Source: Streptomyces sp. TLI_171
GTDB lineage: Bacteria; Actinomycetota; Actinomycetes; Streptomycetales; Streptomycetaceae
Assembly (NCBI RefSeq): GCF_003610255.1
Contig: NZ_RAPS01000001.1
Span: 2,356,001 to 2,420,000 of the forward strand
Direction of reading: 5' to 3'
DNA length: 64,000 bases
The notes below the pieces were generated by a model. The model had not been told where the DNA came from, did not search any database, and worked only from the letters and a program-made list of their open reading frames with translations. The translations under genes were made by a program, and so were the position numbers. Below, one piece after another: positions 8,199 to 16,974 of this stretch; within the stretch, counting starts at the first letter, position 1; the number at the start of each line of letters is the position of its first letter.

Positions 8199-9110
8199 AT
8201 GCCGACCGCACCGAGACCGCCCACGCCGCCCCGCCGCCTCGGCGAACACGGGCTCGCCTGGGCGTTCCTGCTCCCCTCGGTCCTGGTGTTCGCCCTGTTC
8301 ATCGCCTATCCGCTGGGCCGCACCTTCTACCTCAGCGCGCACGCCAACGACCTGTTCGGCGCGCCCTCGCGATACGTCGGGACGAAGCACTACACCGACC
8401 TCCTCGCCTCCGCCGAGTTCCACGACACCCTGCTCACCACCGCCCTGTTCGTCCTGCTCACCGTCGTCCCCGGGGTGCTCGGGGCGCTGTTCCTGGTGCT
8501 GCTGATGGAGAACCGGATCCGCGGGGTCCGGCTGCTGCGCTCCGCGTTCGCGCTGCCGTTCGCCTTCTCGGTGGCCAGCGCCTCGGTGGTCTTCTCGGTC
8601 TTCTACAACCCCGCCAGCGGGGTCCTCAACGGCCTGCTGTCCGCCCTCGACCTGGGCCCGGTCGGCTGGCTCACCGACTCCCGGTACGCCCTCCTGTCGG
8701 TCGCCGCCTCCACGATCTGGATGAACCTCGGCTACAACGTGCTGGTGCTCTCGGCCGGCATCGGCTCCATCCCGGAGGAGATCACCGAGGCCGCCCGGCT
8801 CGACGGAGCCTCCGGCCTCCGGCTGGCCCGCTCCGTCACCGTCCCGATGCTCGGGCCCAGCCTGTTCTTCCTGGTCGTCATCTCCACGGTCAACGCCCTG
8901 CAGAGCTTCGGCCAGATCCACATCCTCACCAGGGGCGGCCCGGACGGCGCCACCCGCACCCTGGTCTACTCCGTGTACCAGAAGGCCTTCGCCTACGGCT
9001 CCAGCGACTTCGGCACCGCGAGCGCCCAGGCCGTGGTGCTGCTGGTCGTGGTCCTGGCCTGCACCGCCGTCCAGTTCGGAGTCCTGGAGCGGAAGGTGCA
9101 CTACGCATGA
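8199..9110 (+). CDS. Sugar/glycerol-3-phosphate-type ABC permease (UgpA-like)
   Basis: 303 residues with six transmembrane segments and the inner-membrane permease EAA loop EAARLDGASGLRLARSVTVP, which docks on the ATPase. First of three genes; its stop overlaps the start of the next permease by ATGA, so the two are translated together. Assignment to the Ugp side of the family rests on the companion binding protein. No ATPase gene accompanies the cluster; in Streptomyces the shared ATPase MsiK serves many such importers. The 237-base upstream gap holds a possible weak PHO-box-like repeat (see findings). Confidence 0.88.
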   Translation: MPTAPRPPTPPRRLGEHGLAWAFLLPSVLVFALFIAYPLGRTFYLSAHANDLFGAPSRYVGTKHYTDLLASAEFHDTLLTTALFVLLTVVPGVLGALFLVLLMENRIRGVRLLRSAFALPFAFSVASASVVFSVFYNPASGVLNGLLSALDLGPVGWLTDSRYALLSVAASTIWMNLGYNVLVLSAGIGSIPEEITEAARLDGASGLRLARSVTVPMLGPSLFFLVVISTVNALQSFGQIHILTRGGPDGATRTLVYSVYQKAFAYGSSDFGTASAQAVVLLVVVLACTAVQFGVLERKVHYA

Positions 9111-10003
9111 CCACCCTCGCCGAGACCCCGGCCGACACTCCCGCCGCGTCCGGACCGGCCCGGCGCGTCCGGCCGCCGCTCCCGCTGCGCGCCCTGCTGA
9201 GCCGGGCCGCGGTGTACCTGCTGCTGCTCGCCGCGGTGGTGACGGTCGCCTTCCCGGTCTACTACGTCTTCGCCGGCGCGTTCATGCGCCCCGACGAGAT
9301 CGCCACCTACCCGCCCGCGCTGGTGCCGCACTCCTTCACCGGGCGGAACTTCTCCGGCGCCGTGCACGCCATCCCGCTGGCCCGGCAGTACGCCAACTCG
9401 GTGCTGGTCGCGGGGGCCATCACCGCCGCCCAGCTGTTCACCTCGGTCCTCGCCGCGTACGCCTTCGTGTTCCTGCCGATGCGCGGCCGCCCGGTGGTGT
9501 TCGGGCTGTTCCTGGGCACCCTGATGGTGCCGTGGGAGGCCATCATCATCCCCAACTACCTGACGCTGTCCGGCTGGGGCCTCGGCAACACCTACTTCGG
9601 GCTGGTGCTCCCCTTCCTCGCCTCCGGCTTCGGGACGTTCCTGCTGCGGCAGTCCTTCCGGCAGTTCCCGGGCGAACTCCGGGACGCCGCGCGGATCGAC
9701 GGGGCCGGGCACTGGCGCTTCCTGTGGCGGATCCTGGTCCCGCTGAACAAGCCGGTGCTGGCCGCGCTCGCCATCTACGTGTTCCTGTCCGCCTGGAACC
9801 AGTACTTCTGGCCGCTGATCATCACCCGCACCGCCGAGATGCAGACCCTGCAGATCGGCCTGTCCTCGCTGCGGGACTCCGAGATGGCCGACCCCGGTCT
9901 GATCCTGGCCGGCGTGGTGCTCTCGCTGCTGCCCACCCTGCTGCTGGTGCTGTTCGGCCAGCGCTTCATCGTCCGCGGCCTGACCGCCGGAGCGGTGCGC
10001 TGA
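9107..10003 (+). CDS. Sugar/glycerol-3-phosphate-type ABC permease (UgpE-like)
   Basis: 298 residues, six transmembrane segments, EAA-loop equivalent ELRDAARIDGAGHWRFLWRI and the MalG-family block GTLMVPWEAIIIPNYL. It begins inside the stop codon of the preceding permease and forms the heterodimeric channel with it. The N-terminal 25 residues are disordered and Ala/Pro-rich. The binding-protein gene follows after 79 bases. Confidence 0.88.
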   Translation: MTTLAETPADTPAASGPARRVRPPLPLRALLSRAAVYLLLLAAVVTVAFPVYYVFAGAFMRPDEIATYPPALVPHSFTGRNFSGAVHAIPLARQYANSVLVAGAITAAQLFTSVLAAYAFVFLPMRGRPVVFGLFLGTLMVPWEAIIIPNYLTLSGWGLGNTYFGLVLPFLASGFGTFLLRQSFRQFPGELRDAARIDGAGHWRFLWRILVPLNKPVLAALAIYVFLSAWNQYFWPLIITRTAEMQTLQIGLSSLRDSEMADPGLILAGVVLSLLPTLLLVLFGQRFIVRGLTAGAVR

Positions 10004-10082
10004 CGCGCGCCCGCCTGACGCCCACTCACCTGCTCCTGCTCGACTCTCCCGGTACCTCGCCCTCGCAGAAGAGAGAAGCCCC

Positions 10083-11471
10083 GTGAAGAAGAGTGCCCGC
10101 GCGCTCGCCGCCCTGCTGGTGTCCGGCCTGGCCCTGACGGCCTGCACCTCCGGCAGTTCCGGCGACGGCGCCTCCGGTGACTCCGCCGCTCCGCCCGCCT
10201 CCGCGCTCGACCAGGCGTCCGGGGTGACCAGCATCGAGTTCTGGCACTCGATGACCGGCAAGAACGCCGAGACGCTGACCACCCTGGTGAACAAGTTCAA
10301 CTCCGCGCACCAGGGCAGGATCGAGGTGAAGCCGCTGTTCCAGGGCACCTACGACGACCTGATCGCCAAGTACAAGGCCTCCGTGCAGCAGAAGGCCACC
10401 CCGGCGGTGGTGCAGGTCTACGACATCGGCACCCGCTTCATGATCGACTCCAAGCAGACCGTCCCCGCCCAGGCCTTCGCCGACAAGGACGGCTACTCGC
10501 TGGACGACCTGCAGCCCAACATCCGCAACTACTACTCGGTCGGCGGCAAGCTGGCCTCGATGCCGTTCAACTCCTCGATGCCGCTGCTCTACCTGAACAC
10601 CGACGCCTTCAAGGAGGCCGGCCTCGACCCCGCCAAGCCGCCCACCACGCTGGCCGAACTGGGCGACCTGGCGAAGCAGCTGACCAAGAAGGACGCCAAC
10701 GGGCAGACCGTCCGCTACGGCTTCGGCGCGGCCGTCTACGGCTGGTTCGTCGAACAGCTGCTGGCCGAGTCCGGCGCGCTGTACTGCGACGGCGACAACG
10801 GCCGCACCGCCAAGGCCGCGAAGGTCACCTTCGACACCGCCAAGGGCGCCGAGATCGTCCAGTGGTGGGCCGACCTGGTCAAGGGCGGCTACGCGGCCAA
10901 CACCGGCCGGCAGACCGCCGACGCGCAGGCCGCGTTCAAGGCCGGCACGGTCGCCATGCACCTGGAGTCGACCGGCGTGCTGCGCGGCTACACCGAGGCC
11001 GCCGAGTTCACCGTCGGGACCGCGCCCTTCCCGAAGACCACCGCCGCCGACCAGGGCGGCCCGGTGATCGGCGGCGCCTCGCTGTGGATCTCCGGCCCCG
11101 GCCACTCCGACGCCCAGAAGCGCGCCTCCTGGGAGCTCGAGAAGTTCCTCGCCGACCCCGAGCAGCAGGCCGTCTGGCACACCGGCACCGGCTACTTCCC
11201 GGTCAACACCAAGGCCCTGGACGTCGCCGCCGACAAGCAGTGGGTGGCCAAGTACCCGCAGTTCCAGACCGCCATCGACCAGCTGAAGGCCACCAAGCCG
11301 ACCCCGGCCACCGCGGGCTGCCTGCTCGGCGTGATGCCGCAGGCCCGCAAGGGCGTGGAGACCGCCATCGAGCAGACCATCGCCGGGACGGGCGCCCAGC
11401 AGGCCCTCTCCGCCGCGGCCAAGGAGCTCCAGCCCGCCATCGAGAGCTACAACAGCTCGGTCGCCGGCTGA
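10083..11471 (+). CDS. Extracellular solute-binding lipoprotein, UgpB-like
   Basis: 462 residues. Lipoprotein signal with lipobox ALTAC (Cys21), then a family-1 solute-binding fold. Blocks IEFWHSMTGKN, VVQVYDIGTRFMID, MPFNSSMPLLYLNTDAF and GGASLWISG closely parallel those of E. coli UgpB (FWHSMEG, LQVYEVGT, QPFNSSTPVLYYNKDAF, GGASLWVM), the sn-glycerol-3-phosphate/glycerophosphodiester binder. This makes glycerol-3-phosphate or a related phosphodiester the best guess, though distant paralogues bind sugars. Last gene of the importer operon, followed directly by a strong terminator. Confidence 0.9.
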   Translation: MKKSARALAALLVSGLALTACTSGSSGDGASGDSAAPPASALDQASGVTSIEFWHSMTGKNAETLTTLVNKFNSAHQGRIEVKPLFQGTYDDLIAKYKASVQQKATPAVVQVYDIGTRFMIDSKQTVPAQAFADKDGYSLDDLQPNIRNYYSVGGKLASMPFNSSMPLLYLNTDAFKEAGLDPAKPPTTLAELGDLAKQLTKKDANGQTVRYGFGAAVYGWFVEQLLAESGALYCDGDNGRTAKAAKVTFDTAKGAEIVQWWADLVKGGYAANTGRQTADAQAAFKAGTVAMHLESTGVLRGYTEAAEFTVGTAPFPKTTAADQGGPVIGGASLWISGPGHSDAQKRASWELEKFLADPEQQAVWHTGTGYFPVNTKALDVAADKQWVAKYPQFQTAIDQLKATKPTPATAGCLLGVMPQARKGVETAIEQTIAGTGAQQALSAAAKELQPAIESYNSSVAG

Positions 11472-11485
11472 CCCGCAGCAGCAGC

Positions 11486-11518
11486 GAGGGCCCGACCGCG
11501 TGCTGCGGTCGGGCCCTC
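11486..11518 (+). terminator. Terminator of the Ugp-like operon
   Basis: Perfect 14-bp stem GAGGGCCCGACCGC / GCGGTCGGGCCCTC with a five-base loop, 14 bases after the ugpB-like stop. The minus-strand rnpB gene converges from the other side, so it may serve both. Confidence 0.8.
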
Positions 11519-11560
11519 ACCGGTGAACCGGCCACCGGCGCGCCGGTGGAAGCGAGAGGC

Positions 11561-11969
11561 GGCGGACGAGTCGGCCTGTACGCCGGGTTCTGTCTCCCGG
11601 GGTGCTTGCGCGGCCCGGGGAGGCGGCCATCCATCTAGGGCTGCCGTTGCCGACAGCCTCGTGCGGTCTACCCGCGAGCTCGGGCGAGCAGCCCTCGAAC
11701 ACCCGCGCACGGCGCCCGGGGGCGCCGATCTTGACCTTGCTCCGAGTGGGGTTTACCGAGCCGGCCGAGTCACCTCGGTCGCTGGTGGTCTCTTACACCA
11801 CCGTTTCACCCTTACCCGCCGCCGAAGCGGTGGGCGGTCTGCTTTCTGTGGCACTGTCCCGCGGGTCACCCCGGGTGGGCGTTACCCACCACCCTGCTCT
11901 GTGGAGCCCGGACGTTCCTCGGCGGGCCCCTGGGGGACCCGACGCGACCGCCCGGCCGGCTCGTCCGCC
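11561..11969 (-). ncRNA. rnpB: RNase P RNA (bacterial type A)
   Basis: Read on the minus strand, the ends GGCGGACGAG and CTCGTCCGCC pair as helix P1. Inside are the universal core blocks GAGGAACGTCCGGGCTCC near the 5' end, the ACAGAAA segment, GGTAAGGGTGAAACGGTGG, GTAAGAGACCACCAGC, the GGTAAACCCCA block, and the 3' block with AGATGGATG and ACAGAACCCGGCG. Length about 409 nt, normal for actinobacteria. It is the catalytic RNA that matures tRNA 5' ends. Exact ends are placed from P1 pairing and may be off by a few bases. Conceptual reading frames across this region are spurious. Confidence 0.97.
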
Positions 11970-11976
11970 GTACTGG

Positions 11977-13440
11977 TCATCGTAGCCGCTCGACGGACGC
12001 CTCCCGCACGCCGCCCGGCAGCTGGTCGAAACGCGCCGCGACCCGGGCGGCGGTACCGGCCGCCCAGGAGGTGGTGGTGACCAGGCCGAGCAGCAGGACG
12101 GTCAGGCCCAGACCGGTGACGATCCACCAGCCCGCGTGGGTGGCGGGGGTGAACCCGCCGGCCGAGGCGACGGCGCTGGTGACCACGGTGCCGATCACCG
12201 CGACGCCCAGCGACTGGCCGACCTGCCGGCTGGTGGAGGCCACCGCGGCGGCCACGCCCGCCTGGGCCAGCGGCATCCCGGAGACCGCCGAGTTGGTGAT
12301 CGGGGCGTTCACCAGCCCGAACCCCAGCCCGAACAGGGCGTACGCGGGCAGCAGCAGGAGCGCCGAGGAGTCCGCGGTCAACCGGGTCAGCAGCAGCCCG
12401 CTGGCGGTGATGCCCGCGCCCGCCACCAGCAGCGGCAGGCGCGGGCCGCGGGCGGCCACGATCCGGCCGGAGAGCGGGGCGGCGACCAGGGTCAGCCCGG
12501 CCATCGGGAGCGTCCACAGGCCGGCCACCACCGGGCTGTAGTGGCGGACGTTCTGCAGGTACAGGGTGTTCAGGAACAGGAAGCCGCCGAGCGCGGCGAA
12601 CGCGCACACCGCGGTCACGGTCGCGCCGGCGAACGGCGCGCTGCGGAAGAACCGCGGGTCGATCAGCGGCTCCGCCACCCGCCGCTCCCAGAACGGGAAC
12701 GCGAGCAGCGCGCCGAGCGCCAGTCCGGCCAGCACCAGGATGCCCGGCGAGGTCCAGCCGTGGCCCGGGCCCTCGATGATCGCGGCGGTGCCGCAGCCCA
12801 GGAGCAGCAGCATCAGCAGCTGGCCGACCGGGTCCAGCCGGCGGGCCCGCGGCGCGCGCGACTCCGGGACGTAACGGAACGTCAGCAGCCAGGCGGCCAG
12901 CCCGACCGGCACGTTGATCAGGAAGATCGACGGCCAGCCCGCGGTGTCCACCAGGAATCCGCCGATCAGCGGCCCGAGCGCCATGCTGATGCCGACCACG
13001 CCGCCCCAGACGCCGATCGCCCGGGCCCGCTCCTTCGGATCGGTGAAGGTGTTGGTGATGATCGACATCGCCACCGGGTTCATCATCGAGCCGCCGACCG
13101 CCTGCACCGCGCGGAAGGCGATCAGCCAGCCCAGGCCCGGGGCCAGGCTGCACAGCAGCGAGCCGAGCACGAACAGCAGCAGCCCGGCCATGAACACCCG
13201 TTTGCGGCCGATCCGGTCGGCGACCGAGCCGGACAGCATCAGCAGCGAGGCCAGCACCAGGGTGTAGGCGTCGATCACCCACTGCAGGCCGGACGCGGGC
13301 GCGTCCAGGTCGTGCTGGATCGCGGGCAGCGCGATGTTCACCACGGTGTTGTCGAGGCCCACGATGAACAGGCTCAGGCAGCAGATCGCCAGGATCAGCA
13401 GCCGGTGGCGGCGGTCGGGTGCGGTGATCGTTCGGCTCAC
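11977..13440 (-). CDS. MFS drug-efflux transporter, DHA2 (EmrB/QacA) type
   Basis: 487 residues, GTG start, about 14 transmembrane segments. Motif C of proton antiporters and the DHA2 N-terminal motif LDNTVVNIALPAIQHDL are present, with the motif-A loop GSVADRIGRKR. Such proteins export drugs, dyes or self-made metabolites using the proton gradient; the substrate is not predictable. It stops a few bases before the rnpB 5' end, so rnpB must have its own promoter within or just upstream of this gene's 3' end. No dedicated regulator is adjacent. Confidence 0.9.
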   Translation of the reverse strand: MSRTITAPDRRHRLLILAICCLSLFIVGLDNTVVNIALPAIQHDLDAPASGLQWVIDAYTLVLASLLMLSGSVADRIGRKRVFMAGLLLFVLGSLLCSLAPGLGWLIAFRAVQAVGGSMMNPVAMSIITNTFTDPKERARAIGVWGGVVGISMALGPLIGGFLVDTAGWPSIFLINVPVGLAAWLLTFRYVPESRAPRARRLDPVGQLLMLLLLGCGTAAIIEGPGHGWTSPGILVLAGLALGALLAFPFWERRVAEPLIDPRFFRSAPFAGATVTAVCAFAALGGFLFLNTLYLQNVRHYSPVVAGLWTLPMAGLTLVAAPLSGRIVAARGPRLPLLVAGAGITASGLLLTRLTADSSALLLLPAYALFGLGFGLVNAPITNSAVSGMPLAQAGVAAAVASTSRQVGQSLGVAVIGTVVTSAVASAGGFTPATHAGWWIVTGLGLTVLLLGLVTTTSWAAGTAARVAARFDQLPGGVREASVERLR

Positions 13441-13482
13441 CGTCCGATCATCGCACCGGACGGCTGGGGCACCGGCCGCGGA

Positions 13483-14931
13483 TCACTGGGCGAGGGCGAA
13501 GCGGACGGTGCGGGTGACCGGGTCGGCGAGGGTGAGGCGGACGGTGACGCGGTGACCGAGCGGCATCGGCTCGGGGGCGTCGCACTTGGCGACCACCGCG
13601 GGGTCGCGGAGCTGGACGGTGCCGACGGTCGGCCGGCGCTCGTCCACGTCCACCACCACCGCCTCGAAGTCCTCGCCCTCCCGGCCGCGCAGCAGCTCGG
13701 TCTCCACCAGGTCCACGCAGGCGCGCTCCACCTCGTGGGCCCGGCGGTCGCCGCTCTCCATCAGGGCGGGCACCAGCGGCAGGGTGTCCCGCACCCAGGC
13801 GGGCACGTCCGCGCCGCCCGCCACCGCCAGGCAGATCTCCAGCGCGTACCGGTCGCCGAGCCGCCGCAGCGGGGCGGTGCAGTGCGAGTACGGGGCGGCG
13901 AGCGCGGCGTGGCCCGGGTCGGCGGGCGGGGCGGTGCCGCGGGCGGTGTCGAAGGCGCGGTAGCCGGCGCCGCGCAGCAGTCCGGTGCACTCGTTGAGGA
14001 AGGCGGCGTGGGCGGTGCGGGCCGGGTCGAGCGAGCGGATCAGCTCCGGGTACGGCATCCCCTCGGGCCAGTCGACGCCGAGCGCGGCGGCCACCCGGCG
14101 CAGCCGGGCGTACGCGGACTCCGGGGCGGCCGGCAGGGTGCGGAGCAGCCCCAGTCCGGCGTCCAGCATCAGCTCGGCGGCGGCCATGCCGGTGAGCAGC
14201 GAGATCTGCGCGTTCCAGCCGTCCGCGGGGCGGGGCGCCCGGTAGCCGAGCCGGTAGCCGCCGTCGGCGGCCTCCACCTCCTGCTCGGGGATCGGCAGGC
14301 TGACGCCGCCGCGGGCCTGCTCCTGCGCCTCGCGCAGGGCGCCGGCCTCGGCGAGCAGCATCAGCTGCTCGTCGGCGGAGCCGGCGTCGATCCGGCCCTG
14401 GACGGTCGCGTAGTCGAGCCGGCGGCGGGAGCGGACCCGGGCCCGGCGCAGGTCGGCGAGGACCAGCGCGCCGTCCGCGTCCAGGTCGAGCTGCCAGAGC
14501 ACGGCGGGCCGCAGTTCGCCGGGCAGCAGGCTGGCCGCGCCCTCGGAGAGCCGGGCGGGGTGCAACGGCACGTTGCCGTCCGGGAAGTACAGGGTCTGGA
14601 CGCGGTGCGAGGCCTCGGTGTCGATCGCGCCGCCCGGGGTGACGTACGCGGAGACGTCGGCGATGGCGTAGTGGACGCGGTAGCCGGTGCCGCGGCGGGC
14701 CAGGTGCATGGCCTGGTCGAGGTCGCGGGAGTCCGGCGGGTCGAGGGTGAACAGGTCGAGGTCGGTGGCGTCGAACTCGGGCAGCCGGGGCAGCGAGGCC
14801 GCCCGGTCGGCCTCCGCGAGGACCTCCGGCGGCCAGTCGGTACGGATCTCCAGGCGGGCCCGGAGGTCGGCGAGTTCGGTGTTGATCCTGGCGGTCTGGG
14901 CGGCCCGGACGCTGAGGTGTCGGCGCGGCAT
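13483..14931 (-). CDS. RNB-domain ribonuclease (RNase II/R family)
   Basis: 482 residues. It is almost entirely the RNB catalytic domain; the acidic cluster D64, D67, D70 and D72 (LDPPDSRDLDQAMHLA) matches the metal-binding site of RNase II. The fourth position is Gln where E. coli RNase II has Asp, as in many short actinobacterial members. Downstream blocks PLHPARLSEGAASLLPG and the YSHCTAPLRRLGDRY segment are diagnostic. There are no cold-shock N-domains and only a short C-terminal S1-like remnant, so processivity may differ from RNase R. ATG 14931 begins the compact MPRRHLSVRA N-terminus. Confidence 0.9.
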   Translation of the reverse strand: MPRRHLSVRAAQTARINTELADLRARLEIRTDWPPEVLAEADRAASLPRLPEFDATDLDLFTLDPPDSRDLDQAMHLARRGTGYRVHYAIADVSAYVTPGGAIDTEASHRVQTLYFPDGNVPLHPARLSEGAASLLPGELRPAVLWQLDLDADGALVLADLRRARVRSRRRLDYATVQGRIDAGSADEQLMLLAEAGALREAQEQARGGVSLPIPEQEVEAADGGYRLGYRAPRPADGWNAQISLLTGMAAAELMLDAGLGLLRTLPAAPESAYARLRRVAAALGVDWPEGMPYPELIRSLDPARTAHAAFLNECTGLLRGAGYRAFDTARGTAPPADPGHAALAAPYSHCTAPLRRLGDRYALEICLAVAGGADVPAWVRDTLPLVPALMESGDRRAHEVERACVDLVETELLRGREGEDFEAVVVDVDERRPTVGTVQLRDPAVVAKCDAPEPMPLGHRVTVRLTLADPVTRTVRFALAQ

Positions 14932-15026
14932 GGTCGCAGCGTAAGACGCAGTAGCGTGGTCGGCGCGTCGGAACGGCCGTGAAGACGGTTGTGGCGCACG
15001 GGGATTGACCACGGGAGGGGCCGGCA

Positions 15027-15626
15027 GTGACGGATGGCGCGGGCAGGGGTCGACGGGGCGCGGGCGGGGTCGGGGCCGGTGAAGCGGCTGGTCACGGGCT
15101 CGGCGGCGGGGGTGGCGACGGGTGCGGGTCGTGCGGTTCCGGCGAGGCCGAGCACGGCGTCCCGGCCGGGGCGGCAGGCTCGGCGCGGCCCGGCATGCGG
15201 GCCACCGCGGTGGCGGTGGCGGGCGCCTTGACCGCGATCGGCGGGCTGCACGCGGTGTGGTCGCACTCGCCGTGGCCGTGCCGGGACCGGACCGAGTTCG
15301 CCGAACTGGTGGTCGGTGTCCGGCCGGAACGAGTGCCGTCGGCCGGCCTGTGCCTGGGCGTCGCCGGACTGCTCGGCTCCGCCGCGTACCTGGTGGGCGC
15401 CCGCGGCGGCGTGCTGCCGGCGGCCGGCCCGCGCCGGCTCCGGGCTGCGGGCGCGGCCGGGGTGGCCGGGGTACTACTGGCCCGCGGGGTGGGCGGCCCG
15501 GTGCTGTTCGGCAGCGGCCGGGTGGGCCGCTCGGCCCGCTTCGTACGGATGGACCGCCGGCTGTACTCCCCGCTGTGCGTGGCGCTCGGCGCGGGCGCAG
15601 CGGTGGTGGCCGCGGGCGGCCAGTAG
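15027..15626 (+). CDS. DUF3995-family membrane protein
   Basis: 199 residues, GTG start with GGGAGGGG upstream. The first 55 residues are Gly-rich and low-complexity; four hydrophobic segments follow, ending with the family's RRLYSPLCVALGAGA block (PF13160, DUF3995). The true start may be the internal ATG encoding MRATAVAVAG, which would give a 143-residue protein closer to family length. Function unknown. Confidence 0.75.
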   Translation: MTDGAGRGRRGAGGVGAGEAAGHGLGGGGGDGCGSCGSGEAEHGVPAGAAGSARPGMRATAVAVAGALTAIGGLHAVWSHSPWPCRDRTEFAELVVGVRPERVPSAGLCLGVAGLLGSAAYLVGARGGVLPAAGPRRLRAAGAAGVAGVLLARGVGGPVLFGSGRVGRSARFVRMDRRLYSPLCVALGAGAAVVAAGGQ

Positions 15627-15660
15627 CTCCGCCCCACCGGCAACGACCGGCCGGCGGTCG

Positions 15661-16029
15661 GGCAGCGGGCCCTGCCCGGCACCGCGCGAGCACGCGGGCC
15701 CCGGCCGGACGGGACCGTCCCCTGCGGGGGGGGGAGGGGGCCGGGGAGATCGTCGACCGGGCCCGCCGCCTGCCCGGGGGCGGTGCTCGGGGCGGGTGGC
15801 GGTCCTGGCCGGGGGCGGTGACTCGGGCCGGCGTCCGGTGCGGGTCGGCAGCGGGCCCTGCCCGGCACCGCGCGAGCACGCGGGCCCCGGCCGGACGGGA
15901 CCGTCCCCTGCGGGGGGGCGGGGGCCGGGGAGATCGTCGACCGGGCCCGCCGCCTGCCCGGGGGCGGTGCTCGGGGCGGGTGGCGGTCCTGGCCGGGGGC
16001 GGTGACTCGGGCCGGCGTCCGGTGCGGGT
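15661..16029. repeat. Tandem duplication, two ~185 bp copies
   Basis: Copy 1 runs 15661-15846 and copy 2 15847-16029. They are nearly identical, differing mainly by length of the G tract (GCGGGGGGGG... versus GCGGGGGGGC...) and small indels. Each copy contains a GGGACCGTCCC palindrome. The stretch 15627-16105 holds no convincing gene; the frames that stay open through it are composition artefacts. It looks like a recent duplication of non-coding DNA between the DUF3995 gene and yaaA. Confidence 0.9.
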
Positions 16030-16105
16030 GGGATTCGGGGGCGGGGGCGCCGGGTCGTTAGGGTTGACGCGTTCGGGTGCTACAGGTTGTTGAAGGGGTG
16101 TCGCC

Positions 16106-16903
16106 GTGCTGGTTCTGCTGCCGCCGTCGGAGGGGAAGGCCGCGCCGGAGGCGGGGGTGCCGGTGGAGTTGGCGGGACTGTCGCTGCCCGGGCTGGCGGG
16201 CGCGCGCGGGAAGGTGCTGGCGGCGCTGGTGGAGCTGTGCGCCGGGGACGAGGACCGGGCGGCGGAGGTGCTGGGGCTGAGCCAGGGCCTGCGCGGGGAG
16301 GTGGCCAAGAACGCGGGGCTGCTGACCGCGGGGGCGCGCCCGGCGGGCGAGGTGTACACCGGGGTGCTGTTCGACAACCTGGGGCTGGCCAAGCTCGACG
16401 ACCGGGCGTACGCCCGGGCCGAGCGCTCGCTGCTGGTGTTCTCCGGCCTGTGGGGCGCGGTCCGGATCGGTGACCGGATCCCGCCGTACCGCTGCTCGGT
16501 GGGCGTGAAGCTGCCGCCGCTGGGCGCGCTCGGCCCGTACTGGCGGCGGGAGCTGGACGGGGTGCTGCCTGAGGTCGCGGACGGGCTGGTGCTGGACCTG
16601 CGCAGTTCGGCCTACGCGGCGGCGTGGAAGCCGGCCGGGGAGGTCGCGGCCCGGACGGTGACGGTGCGGGTGCTGCACGAGCGCGAGGTCGGCGGGGTGC
16701 TGAAGCGCTCCGTGGTGAGCCACTTCAACAAGGCGACCAAGGGCCGGCTGGTGCGGGACCTGCTGGCGGAGGGCCTGGAGCCGGCCTCGCCCGGCGAGCT
16801 GGTGGACGCGCTGGGGCAGCTGGGCCACCGGGTGGAGGTGTCGGCGCGCGGCACCGAGCGCAAGCCGTGGCAGCTGGACGTCGTGGTGGCGGAGGTGCAC
16901 TGA
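16106..16903 (+). CDS. yaaA: Peroxide stress protein YaaA (DUF328)
   Basis: 265 residues covering the whole YaaA family. It opens with the signature LVLLPPSEGK and contains the FSGLWGAVRIGDRIPPYR block and VVSHFNKATKGRLVRDLL near the C-terminus. In E. coli YaaA lowers free intracellular iron and protects DNA during peroxide stress; it has a DNA-binding helix-hairpin-helix fold. GTG start at 16106 with an AAGGGG site upstream. Transcribed alone; its promoter must lie downstream of, or inside, the second copy of the tandem repeat. Confidence 0.92.
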   Translation: MLVLLPPSEGKAAPEAGVPVELAGLSLPGLAGARGKVLAALVELCAGDEDRAAEVLGLSQGLRGEVAKNAGLLTAGARPAGEVYTGVLFDNLGLAKLDDRAYARAERSLLVFSGLWGAVRIGDRIPPYRCSVGVKLPPLGALGPYWRRELDGVLPEVADGLVLDLRSSAYAAAWKPAGEVAARTVTVRVLHEREVGGVLKRSVVSHFNKATKGRLVRDLLAEGLEPASPGELVDALGQLGHRVEVSARGTERKPWQLDVVVAEVH

Positions 16904-16961
16904 CGGTCCGTCGGGGGCGGCCGGGCGGTCGACCGGCCCGGCGGACCGCCCGACGGACCGT
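16903..16961. terminator. Bidirectional terminator after yaaA
   Basis: A 13-bp perfect outer stem ACGGTCCGTCGGG / CCCGACGGACCGT encloses a second GC-rich pairing region. It lies between the yaaA stop and the stop of the converging RNase H/phosphatase gene. Confidence 0.75.
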
Positions 16962-16974
16962 CAGCGGCGGGTGC

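Noticed and set aside
11561..11969. Open reading frames across the RNase P RNA on both strands
   Set aside because: The whole region folds as rnpB with conserved core blocks; the frames are GC-composition artefacts.
15627..16105. Long open frames through the tandem duplication
   Set aside because: They persist only because of extreme GC content, have no ribosome site and give Arg/Pro/Gly-rich nonsense.
13483..16392. Long minus-strand frame fusing the RNB ribonuclease to upstream sequence
   Set aside because: The extension crosses the DUF3995 gene and tandem repeat and is low-complexity; the domain and start at 14931 account for the real protein.
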